Shown here one piece after another: positions 9,564-16,868 of a stretch of DNA of 64,000 nucleotides. Made by a program: the position numbers and the translations under genes. The notes under the pieces were generated by a model. It did no database searches. It saw nothing but the letters and a program-made list of their open reading frames with translations, and had not been told where the DNA came from. Location of the stretch: NCBI GenBank assembly GCA_947302715.1, contig CAMYVY010000010.1, forward strand, positions 20,115 through 84,114, read 5' to 3'. How positions within the stretch are numbered: position 1 is the stretch's first letter; each line of letters opens with the position of its first letter. The DNA comes from an uncultured Clostridia bacterium. GTDB taxonomy: Bacteria > Bacillota > Clostridia > Peptostreptococcales > Anaerovoracaceae.

Positions 9564-10913
9564 ATGAGAAAGAACTTAGGGAAATCGCTTTTGTTAGTTT
9601 TAATAATGGCGCTCACGGTCACAAGCTTTCCCTTGATGGCAAGCGCGGATGAGGCTATGGCAGAAGCCCCGGCGACCCTATCTGACAGTTCAGGTGGCGA
9701 GTATTCGGGTGTGATGACCAAGCGCGTCGCGGGACAAGACCGCTACGGAACAGCCTTTGCTGCAGCAGATGTGATTCACGAAATCAATGGGCAGCATCCA
9801 AACATCGTAATTGCCAGCGGCCAGAATTTTCCCGATGCTTTATCTGGCGGATATTTGGCAAAGGTAATGGATGCACCTTTAATCTTGACGAATCCGGCCC
9901 AGGAATCAAAAATCATTTCTTACATCCAGAGCAAGCTGGCGCCAGGCGGAACCGTGTATCTGCTCGGTGGGAACTTTGCTGTAAGGGATAGTTTCGAAAA
10001 GACCTTGGCTGATGTCGGAGCGTCCGGCGCAGGGTTCAGCGTCCGAAGACTTTGGGGAATTCAGCGATATACAACGAATTTGTCGATTTTGGACAACTCG
10101 CTTCATTTCCTCAGGCAGAACAATAAGCCGATGCCGAAGTCGCTTTTGGTGGCCTCCGGCAAAGGCTTCGCGGACAGCCTTTCGGCCAGTGCCGTCGGAT
10201 TGCCGCTTCTCCTCGTCGACAAGACATTGAGCAGCGATCAAATCGCCTGGCTCACAACTTGCGGCATCAAGAACTTTGAAATCGTTGGCGGAGAAGCAGC
10301 CGTCACCAAAGCTGTCGAGGACGAGCTACGCAAACTTGGCTCAGTAAAACGAATTGCAGGCTCCAATCGCTGGGGAACATCAAAGGCAGTTGCCGACTAC
10401 TTTAGACCAGATGCGGAGACTGTAACCTTGGCAAGCGGTCTCAACTTTCCGGATGGACTCTCGGGGGCACCGGTTGCTATGCTTTACGAGTCGCCGATTG
10501 TTTTGGTTTCCAACAGCGCATACACGCACGCGCAGGAATTCGTTGCGAACAAGAGAATAGACCGAGCAGTAATAATCGGCGGCAGCTTCGCAATTAGCGA
10601 CACAACTGTAAGCAAAATAATGGGAACATACGTGGATCCCGCAGATTTAAATCCAAGCGGAGGAGGCAATCAGGGCGGAGGCTCCAGAGACAACACCGGC
10701 GGAAATACTTCCGGCGGAACAGTTTCCGGCGGCGAGTATCCAATTCCGGAAGCAGACTCGAAGGGGCAAAGTTACGTACTCAACATCAAGACCGGCAAAT
10801 TCCACTTCACGCACTGCAAAAGACTCCCAACGGATAATCGCTACGACATCGTAACCACCAGGGAAAAGATAATAGCAGCCGGCTACGATCCCTGCAAAAT
10901 CTGCGGGCCATAA
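9564..10913 (+). CDS. CWB2 (cell wall-binding repeat 2) secreted protein with C-terminal Cys module
   Basis: 449 residues. Signal peptide to about residue 28 (basic start, hydrophobic core, MASA cleavage site). Three CWB2 (PF04122) repeats follow, each with the family signatures RxxGxxRYxTA, ASGxNFPDALSG and ILLV/IVGG. The third repeat has lost some spacing but keeps RWGTSKAVADYF and LASGLNFPDGLSG. In clostridia, trimers of CWB2 repeats hold proteins non-covalently on the wall polymer. After a Gly/Ser-rich linker (about 370-395), the C-terminus has a metal-site-like module (KFHFTHCKRLP ... GYDPCKICGP, three Cys and a His) often found at the end of secreted proteins. Start supported by GGAGG at 9551-9555. 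No catalytic domain is seen, so its job beyond wall attachment is unknown. Confidence 0.92.
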   Translation: MRKNLGKSLLLVLIMALTVTSFPLMASADEAMAEAPATLSDSSGGEYSGVMTKRVAGQDRYGTAFAAADVIHEINGQHPNIVIASGQNFPDALSGGYLAKVMDAPLILTNPAQESKIISYIQSKLAPGGTVYLLGGNFAVRDSFEKTLADVGASGAGFSVRRLWGIQRYTTNLSILDNSLHFLRQNNKPMPKSLLVASGKGFADSLSASAVGLPLLLVDKTLSSDQIAWLTTCGIKNFEIVGGEAAVTKAVEDELRKLGSVKRIAGSNRWGTSKAVADYFRPDAETVTLASGLNFPDGLSGAPVAMLYESPIVLVSNSAYTHAQEFVANKRIDRAVIIGGSFAISDTTVSKIMGTYVDPADLNPSGGGNQGGGSRDNTGGNTSGGTVSGGEYPIPEADSKGQSYVLNIKTGKFHFTHCKRLPTDNRYDIVTTREKIIAAGYDPCKICGP

Positions 10914-11008
10914 GAAACAGTAATCCGAAGCCAAACCAACATCAAAGACTGTGGCGCACGCAGTAGCAATAGACCAATCGACACACTTCCGATAAAAAAA
11001 CAGCTATC

Positions 11009-11157
11009 CCCCTTTGGGGAATGTATGGGGAAGTATTGCACTAAGGGAATATTTCCGCTAAAATTATGCTATCAGTAAAAGTGGGTCCAGCGCCCAGATA
11101 AGATAAACCAAAGTGACCAAGGGGTCCTCCAAGTGGAGGACCCCTTCCTGGTTTTTG
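11009..11157. repeat. ~150-bp inner inverted repeat, arm B
   Basis: Reverse complement of 8451-8602, starting cccctttgggga and ending ggtttttg, with its own hairpin around tccaagtgga (about 11121-11147). It is upstream of hicA. Just inside it, 11179-11190 repeats 12 bases of the Rpn gene's 3' end. Confidence 0.92.
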
Positions 11158-11287
11158 ATATGCCTTTTTCCGAGATAAGCCTTGTACTCGTAATTAATTA
11201 TCATTCTCGCCAAAAGAAGTCATTCAAAACCAAACGGTCTTGCAAGTTGATATCACATATGATACTATAAGAAGGAATGGGATAGAA

Positions 11288-11551
11288 ATGCCAACAATTG
11301 AAAAGATAATTAAAAAGATGATTAATCAGCCAAATGGCATTCGAATAGCCGAGGCAGAAAAGGTTCTAAAAGCCTATGGATACGAGATGCTCAGGCAAAA
11401 GGGAAGTCATCAACAGTTTCTGAACAAAGGCACTGGAGAGCTAATTACTATCAAAGCATCAAACCCTCTCAAAAGGCCTTACGTCGAAGATATCCTTAAT
11501 CGAATCAAAGGCAAAGAACCAGAATCGGAGGAAGATCATGAAACTAAGTGA
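11288..11551 (+). CDS. hicA: HicA family toxin
   Basis: 87 residues, the usual HicA size; a small mRNA interferase with a double-stranded-RNA-binding-like fold. The hallmark block YGYEMLRQKGSHQQF holds the G-S-H catalytic histidine, followed by the L(K)RP-type end. ATG at 11288 has a purine-rich site (AAGGAATGGG) before it; an earlier in-frame start at 11240 would add 16 unconserved residues. hicB overlaps its 3' end by 14 bp, so the two are translationally coupled, in the toxin-first order typical of hicAB. Confidence 0.9.
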   Translation: MPTIEKIIKKMINQPNGIRIAEAEKVLKAYGYEMLRQKGSHQQFLNKGTGELITIKASNPLKRPYVEDILNRIKGKEPESEEDHETK

Positions 11552-11888
11552 TTACATGAATTTACCCTACAGTATTGTTATAACCCCATATACTGATGAT
11601 GGGAAAACATACTACTATGGGCGTGTTTTAGAATTGGACGGATGTCAGTCAACCGGCGACACATTAGAAGAACTAAACCAATCAATCAAAGAAGCCATGG
11701 AACTCCATATAGAAACGCTCCTAGAGAACGGCTGGGAAGTTCCGGTGCCATCCGAAAGTCAAAAGGAATTCAGTGGCAGGCTGCTGGTTCGAATGCCACC
11801 CAGCTTGCATAAGCGCCTATATCAAGAATCCCAAAGAGAGGGAGTCAGTCTGAACCTTTTAGCCGTAACAAAGCTAGCAGGCGCATAG
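11538..11888 (+). CDS. hicB: HicB family antitoxin
   Basis: 116 residues. The N-terminal half is the HicB partial RNase H fold (YSIVITPY, YYYGRVLELDGCQSTGDTLEELNQSIKEA). The C-terminal part (RLLVRMPPSLHKRLYQESQREGVSLNLLAVTKLA) is a ribbon-helix-helix DNA-binding domain, so it should neutralise HicA and repress the operon. Start overlaps hicA and uses GGAGGAAGATC before ATG. The 37-bp terminator repeat follows within 20 bp. Confidence 0.92.
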   Translation: MKLSDYMNLPYSIVITPYTDDGKTYYYGRVLELDGCQSTGDTLEELNQSIKEAMELHIETLLENGWEVPVPSESQKEFSGRLLVRMPPSLHKRLYQESQREGVSLNLLAVTKLAGA

Positions 11889-11904
11889 ATTCACCACATG
11901 AATC

Positions 11905-11941
11905 AGGGGCAGCCGTTTGGCTGCCCCTTTGTAGTGCGCTT
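11905..11941. repeat. 37-bp outer inverted repeat, arm B, with terminator hairpin
   Basis: Exact reverse complement of 7458-7494. It forms ggggcagcc-gttt-ggctgcccc followed by ttt, serving as the hicAB terminator. No target-site duplication is visible beside either arm. Confidence 0.9.
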
Positions 11942-12040
11942 AAGAGCTTGTCGTTATTGATTTGTGGCTTATAGCCCAAATCCCCGACTTTTATAAACAA
12001 GAAACCCCAAACTAAAATGCCACCATCTCTGGCGACATCC

Positions 12041-12307
12041 CTAGTTGTATATATTCATTCTGTGTCCGACTGTTAACGCTAGTATTATCAGTTCTTCATC
12101 CTTTATCTCGCATATTATCCTGTAATCACCTACCCGGTATCGCCACAGGCCTGCGTAATTTCCGATTAATGCCTTGCCTGTTGCTCTTGGGTCTTCACAG
12201 TCCACGAGATGCTTATTAATCCATGACTTGATCATTCTTTGAGTGTAATGGTCGAGCTTTTTGAACTCTTTATTGAACCTTGTTGTTGTCTCTACTTTGT
12301 AGGTCAT
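12041..12307 (-). CDS. RelE/ParE-superfamily (YafQ/RelE-like) toxin
   Basis: 88 residues. It has the RelE-fold signatures: an N-terminal beta strand (YKVETTTRFNKEFKKLD), a central RATGKALIGNYAGLWRYRVGDYRIICEI and the C-terminal VGHR. Members usually cleave mRNA at the ribosome or, in ParE, poison gyrase; the type cannot be settled from sequence alone, although the R-residues and GHRMNIY end favour the RelE side. The start overlaps the antitoxin stop by 4 bp. Confidence 0.9.
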   Translation of the reverse strand: MTYKVETTTRFNKEFKKLDHYTQRMIKSWINKHLVDCEDPRATGKALIGNYAGLWRYRVGDYRIICEIKDEELIILALTVGHRMNIYN

Positions 12308-12525
12308 ATGTCAAGTTCCTTCCAGAGTTCCTCTATCGGTTTCGATTTCTTACCACTCTTGATGTAATCTTCATGCGCCTCGTTTGCTACAGCAATATCA
12401 TACTCGTCCTCTATCTTTTCAAACAAAGCCTGTTTAAATGCCTCAGAAAGCGACATCGCATGCAGCTTTGCATAACTTGTAGCAAGCTTCTTTTCCTCCT
12501 CTGAAAGCCGTATTGAAAAACTCAT
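12304..12525 (-). CDS. RelB/DUF6290-type antitoxin
   Basis: 73 residues. N-terminal ribbon-helix-helix (MSFSIRLSEEEKKLATSYAKLHAMSLSEAFKQAL) for DNA binding, then an acidic toxin-binding tail ending PIEELWKELDI. Start at 12525 is set by AGGAGG about 8 bases upstream; a longer in-frame version to 12585 would run through the promoter. It precedes and overlaps the toxin, the usual relBE order. Confidence 0.88.
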   Translation of the reverse strand: MSFSIRLSEEEKKLATSYAKLHAMSLSEAFKQALFEKIEDEYDIAVANEAHEDYIKSGKKSKPIEELWKELDI

Positions 12526-12551
12526 TTTATACACCTCCTCGTGCATTTTCC

Positions 12552-12590
12552 GTGTAGTACAGTGTACTACACAGGAGTGCTGCATGTCAA
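12552..12590 (-). promoter_or_regulatory. relBE-like promoter with operator palindrome
   Basis: Minus-strand TTGACA (12585-12590), 18-bp spacer, TACACT (12561-12566). The -10 lies inside the perfect 9-3-9 palindrome gtgtagtac-agt-gtactacac (12552-12572), a fitting autorepression operator for the ribbon-helix-helix antitoxin. Confidence 0.75.
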
Positions 12591-12686
12591 GATTCCTTCA
12601 AAAATAGCCCCCCAGCTCCTTTGACTATAATTATAAATGACTATAAAACGCAATCAGTAGAGACAAGCAAATAAATGAAATTATAG

Positions 12687-13451
12687 ATGGTTTCACAGAT
12701 ATTCAAGGATGCCAAGATAAATCTGTCTTTCTTAGGATTTGGTCCAGAAATAGATTCCGAGCCACCAATCACAGACGTGGTTGTTGCATTAGACAGAATG
12801 CTGGAAAACCTATCAAAGAAAAAGAAAAAAATATTAGTCGCTTTGGACGAAGCCGTATCAAACCAATTTGTTCGTGAATTCGCCAGCCAATTTCAAATTT
12901 TTATACGCAAAGACTACAATGTATTCCTGCTTATGACCGGCCTATATGACAAGATTTACGAATTGCAAAACAAGCAGACATTAACATTTTTATATTGCGC
13001 GCCAAAATTTGAAACACAACCTCTAAACTCAATACTAATAGAAAAGCAATATCAAAAGACATTCAAGATTGACGAGAAGGAAGCTCGAGAAATGGCGAAA
13101 CTGGTTCAAGGCTACCCCTATGCCTATCAAGTCCTTGGATATCTGTGCTATAAAAAGCAGCAGTCATACAAGGTTGTAATTGACGAATTTGACGCATACC
13201 TAATGGAATACGTATACGAAAAAATATGGCATGAATTATCCGAGCAAGATAGAGCAGTTCTACAAAGTATGGCCGACAGTGAACATGGAAAGGTAGAAGA
13301 AATACGAGCCCTGCTAAAGATGGAATCCGCAAAATTCTCTGTATATCGCGATCGCTTAATCAAGAAGGGCTTGGTGCGCAGCAAATCACGAGGCTATCTC
13401 GAATTCACCTTGCCTAGGTTTGATATCTTTATACGCAGAATGACATACTAA
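12687..13451 (+). pseudogene. truncated AAA/STAND-type ATPase (C-terminal fragment)
   Basis: 254 residues resembling the middle and end of the AAA_16-like ATP-binding proteins common in clostridia. It keeps a Walker B-like ILVALDEA, the sensor-like block FLLMTGLYDKI and a winged-helix-like tail (HELSEQDRAVLQSMAD onward), but the Walker A half is absent and a stop codon (tag, 12684-12686) sits directly before the first ATG. No ribosome site is seen. Most likely a decayed remnant; if expressed it could not bind ATP in the family's manner. Confidence 0.65.
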
Positions 13452-13684
13452 CACTGATGCAGGCTACTGCATTCCCACACCCCGTCTATCCATTTCTACA
13501 AACAACAAGCACCAACATACCCCTTTTTCGCAAGTGTTACTTTAATGTTTAGCGAGTGTTACCAAACCGCTACAAATGGCTAAAAATAAACGTTTTCGAG
13601 CGATTTTTTGCTCCGAAAATCATACTTTTGTACGATTACGGAAGCCCTTTTTCTCGGTAAACTTTAGTTACAAAAATTCAAGAA

Positions 13685-13795
13685 ATCGTGCAAGCGAAAC
13701 TGAGCACGATGCGAGGGGGCTCCAATGTAAAACAAAAGTTTCACATTGTGATCAATCCCGTCGCGAACACCAAGCGGCGGGATATTATTTTAAAA
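13685..13795 (+). ncRNA. candidate structured RNA upstream of the pilus genes
   Basis: Three consecutive helices: atcgtgc/gcacgat (13685-13691, 13704-13710), aatgt-aaac/gttt-acatt (13724-13747), and a terminator-like atcccg/cgggat (13755-13760, 1378-position arm 13778-13783) followed by attatttta. It could be an attenuated leader or a separate small RNA. It matches no riboswitch consensus I know. Confidence 0.3.
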
Positions 13796-13893
13796 ACCCA
13801 AGCAGGTAAGAAGAACTTAGAAAAGTAAATCCAAACCAAACTGAAGTTGGTACTAACGATAGAAATATCGTCTGTATATAAAACTGAGGAGAA

Positions 13894-14032
13894 AGGAGGT
13901 CACTCAGAGGGGATAACTGAATCCCGTGATTTCCGGGAGGCAGTTATAGAAAAAAAGACCTCCTGAAACCCGCGCAAGCGGTAACTAAGAAGCCGCTCAC
14001 GAAAGTGAGCACAACCCGAACCGCAAGCGCGG
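13894..14032 (+). promoter_or_regulatory. multi-hairpin 5' leader of the major pilin
   Basis: An outer stem aggaggtc/gacctcct (13894-13901, 13957-13964) encloses ataactg/cagttat (13913-13919, 13941-13947), which encloses tcccg/cggga (13922-13926, 13934-13938). Three tight hairpins follow: ccgc-gcaa-gcgg, gctcac-gaaa-gtgagc and ccgc-aagc-gcgg. The outer stem hides a strong Shine-Dalgarno-like AGGAGG. It may stabilise or regulate pilin mRNA. Confidence 0.5.
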
Positions 14033-14095
14033 TAATAAATAAGTCAATTAAGAAGAATTTTCGAAAGAGAAAAAAGAAAGAAAGGAAAAGCAAAA

Positions 14096-15610
14096 ATGAA
14101 AAAGAAAGTATTTGCACTTTTACTGATCGCAGTAATGGTACTGAGCAGCTTCAGCGCAGTATTTGCTGCAGACGCAACTATTTCTACAGACAGCGACACT
14201 CACACTTATGATATTTATCAGATTTTCACTGGTGATCCGGTAACTGGAGAAGCAAAGAAGCTTGAAAACCTTAAATATGGTCAAAACGCTGTTGGCACAA
14301 CAGGTAATGCAGTAAGCCAGGCAGACATTGAAGCTCTAAACGCTCTGGTTGATCAAAGTAATGACCAGCTTGATATTGATAATATTGCTGAGTTTGTTGA
14401 TATCACAGGAACTCCGTACAAAACAATCGGCAAAGGCGCTGAGTCAAAGAGCGTAACTGTTCCTACAGGATACTACTTAATTAAGGACAGAGATGGAAGC
14501 ATTACAGCTAATGAAGATGGTACATATGATGGTTATACTCTATACCTCCAGAAGGTTGTTACTGGAAACCTGGCCATCACACCTAAAGCTGACAAGCCAA
14601 GTTCTGAGAAGAAAGTAGATGACGTTAACGATACGACAAATGCAAAGGAACTACTGAAGGATTCTGCAGACTATGACATTGGAGATTCTGTACCTTACAC
14701 ACTGACAGCAACACTTCCTTCAAACTACACAGCTTTCGAATCATACTGGATTAAGTTTAGCGATGATATGTCCAAGGGACTCACATTTGATGGAAACGCA
14801 ACAATTTACTTCGGTTCAGCTGATACAACAGGTACTCCTATCACAATGACTGCTGGTGGAACTTCTGCCTATGACAATGGCGAAGGTACAGTTTGGACAT
14901 ATGCAATTGACGATCTTAAGACTACTGCTCCGAATTTAGGCAATAATGATGTTATAACCATAAAGTATAACGCAACTTTAAATGAAAATGCAAAGATTGG
15001 CGCAGCAGGAAACCCGAATAAATATTGCATAGAGTATTCTAACAATCCTAACAAAGGTAAAGACGGCGAAAAGGGAACAACTCCTTGGGATGTAAACATT
15101 GTCTTCACTTATAGAACAGTAGTTAACAAGGTTGACGTCGATGGTAATGCTCTTAAGGGAGCAGACTTCAAACTTGAGAAGAAGAATGCAGACGGAACTT
15201 GGACAGAGGTTACAAGAAAGACCACAGACGCAGCATATCCAAATGCTACAAAATTTACCTTCTCTGGCTTGGATGATGGAACATATAGACTTTCAGAAAC
15301 AGAAACTCCGACAGGATACAACTCTATCGATCCAGTAGAATTCACTATCACAGCTGATCATACATTGGTAAGTGACAACCCGACATTGAACTCAGTGGAT
15401 ATAACAAGCGGCAATACAGAAGTTCTGAGCTTCGATCTTGAAGGTGTTAAGACAGAAACCGGCGCTACTGCTGACATCGTTAACCGCTCTGGCTCCACAC
15501 TTCCTGAAACAGGTGGTATCGGTACAACCATCATCTACATCCTTGGTGCTGCTCTCGTAATCGGCGCTGGTGTAATGCTGGTAACCAGAAAGAAAATGAA
15601 TGATCGTTAA
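14096..15610 (+). CDS. major pilin (SpaH/EbpB-type, isopeptide-forming, LPXTG)
   Basis: 504 residues; pilus backbone subunit exported by Sec and polymerised by a class C sortase. Signal peptide to about residue 25 (FAVFAA region). N-terminal domain with DIYQIFTGDPV and TGYYLIKD; a TPK lysine (near residue 163) sits where the pilin-motif lysine lies in this family; a middle domain with PYTLTATLPSNY; a C-terminal SpaA-like domain (NKVDVDGNALKGADFKLEK, E-box-like SETETPTGYNS). It ends LPETGG, a hydrophobic helix and RKKMNDR. Start has AAAGGAAAAG before ATG. First gene of the pilus operon, after a long structured leader. Confidence 0.94.
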   Translation: MKKKVFALLLIAVMVLSSFSAVFAADATISTDSDTHTYDIYQIFTGDPVTGEAKKLENLKYGQNAVGTTGNAVSQADIEALNALVDQSNDQLDIDNIAEFVDITGTPYKTIGKGAESKSVTVPTGYYLIKDRDGSITANEDGTYDGYTLYLQKVVTGNLAITPKADKPSSEKKVDDVNDTTNAKELLKDSADYDIGDSVPYTLTATLPSNYTAFESYWIKFSDDMSKGLTFDGNATIYFGSADTTGTPITMTAGGTSAYDNGEGTVWTYAIDDLKTTAPNLGNNDVITIKYNATLNENAKIGAAGNPNKYCIEYSNNPNKGKDGEKGTTPWDVNIVFTYRTVVNKVDVDGNALKGADFKLEKKNADGTWTEVTRKTTDAAYPNATKFTFSGLDDGTYRLSETETPTGYNSIDPVEFTITADHTLVSDNPTLNSVDITSGNTEVLSFDLEGVKTETGATADIVNRSGSTLPETGGIGTTIIYILGAALVIGAGVMLVTRKKMNDR

Positions 15611-15646
15611 TCTAACGTAATTCATACTCATAAGCATTAAGTATAA

Positions 15647-15674
15647 CTTGGGGAGTCCGTAAGGGCTCCCCAAG
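15647..15674 (+). terminator. strong hairpin between pilin and sortase (partial terminator)
   Basis: 12-bp stem cttggggagtcc/gggctccccaag with loop gtaa and no T run. Such a hairpin would protect the abundant pilin mRNA or reduce read-through into the sortase. Confidence 0.55.
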
Positions 15675-15768
15675 GGACTGTAATAGGACTTGTGAACACA
15701 TTGGTAACTGTAGTACAATAGACATATATGTGTTCGGAACTGCTATTACAGATCTAGGAGGAATAATC

Positions 15769-16800
15769 TTGGCCAGTGCCGTAATGGAAAAACAAATCAA
15801 GGTCGGTACAGGCACCAAGCGTAAGGAAAAAAAGAAACGCTCCTGGCTGGCTCGTAATATATTGACCATACTACTTTCTATAGTATTGATAGTAGGACTT
15901 GGTCTTTTGCTATATCCTACCTTTGCTAACTGGTGGAACAGTAGCAGACAATCGGGTGCTGTCAAGCAATACATGTCAGACCTTGAACAGATTGATTACG
16001 AGGCAGTTCTTGCATCAATAGATAGCGCCAAGGAATACAATGCGGACATTGCAAAGGGTGGCAGCATTGCATGGAAGTTCTCTGATGAGGACAAGAAGCG
16101 CTATGACAATGAATTAAACATTTCCGGTGTCGGCATCATGGGTTATATCGAGATTAACAGTTTAGATGTAACTCTCCCTATATATCACGGAACTGATGAA
16201 GCAGTTCTTCAACAGGGAATCGGTCACTTAGAAGGTACAAGCCTTCCAGTAGGAGCCAAATCCTTTGATGATGAAATGGGAATGGTAGCAGACCCTAACG
16301 ATGCATCACACTGTGTGGTATCAGGCCACAGAGGGTTACCTTCATCGAAGTTGTTTACTGACTTAGATAAAATGCAGGTAGGCGATACTTTTGCGCTAAA
16401 TATATATAACAACTTGCTTATCTATGAGGTTGATCAAATTCGAGTGGTACTGCCGGAGGATTTGTCTCAGCTGACCCTGGAAAAAGGCCAGGACTACTGT
16501 ACATTGGTAACTTGTACGCCTTACGGAATCAATTCGCATAGACTGTTGGTTCGTGGGCGCAGGGTGTCAACGCAGGATGCGGAGAGATTCGTATATCGAA
16601 TTCAGGCGAATGCGACGCAGTATAAGCCGGCGGTAGTGGCTGTCATACTGGCGGCACCTGTACTGGCAATCTTGTTCCTGATAGCAATGTTTGGTCCAAA
16701 CAGAAAGAGGAAGGACATCGGCTTTGATGCTGAAATCATGGTGGACCAGGCGATGGGGGACATTCGAGTTGGCGATATGGACAAGAATAAAAAACAGTGA
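15769..16800 (+). CDS. srtC: class C (pilus) sortase
   Basis: 343 residues. Links pilin lysines to the LPXTG threonine of the next subunit outside the membrane. N-terminal membrane helix (about 25-45), the class C extracellular domain with the histidine in VVSGHRGLPSS, the cysteine in TLVTCTPYGINSHRLLVRG, whose Arg completes the triad, and a second C-terminal membrane helix typical of class C. Start chosen at TTG 15769 because a full AGGAGG lies 7 bases before it; the first ATG with any support is 15784. It sits between the major and minor pilin genes, which are its likely substrates. Confidence 0.92.
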   Translation: MASAVMEKQIKVGTGTKRKEKKKRSWLARNILTILLSIVLIVGLGLLLYPTFANWWNSSRQSGAVKQYMSDLEQIDYEAVLASIDSAKEYNADIAKGGSIAWKFSDEDKKRYDNELNISGVGIMGYIEINSLDVTLPIYHGTDEAVLQQGIGHLEGTSLPVGAKSFDDEMGMVADPNDASHCVVSGHRGLPSSKLFTDLDKMQVGDTFALNIYNNLLIYEVDQIRVVLPEDLSQLTLEKGQDYCTLVTCTPYGINSHRLLVRGRRVSTQDAERFVYRIQANATQYKPAVVAVILAAPVLAILFLIAMFGPNRKRKDIGFDAEIMVDQAMGDIRVGDMDKNKKQ

Positions 16801-16868
16801 CATTTTAATAAAACTGGGAATAAGGAAAATAGGAAGAATAAGTTATAGATAATTAATTGGAGGCTATG

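Noticed and set aside
7458..11941. Classical transposon with terminal inverted repeats
   Set aside because: No target-site duplication beside the 37-bp arms and no DDE or serine transposase; the nested repeats fit two inverted cassettes better.
13685..14032. c-di-GMP riboswitch controlling the pilus genes
   Set aside because: Attractive by context, but I could not find the conserved core bases of either class, so it is reported only as an unknown structured RNA.
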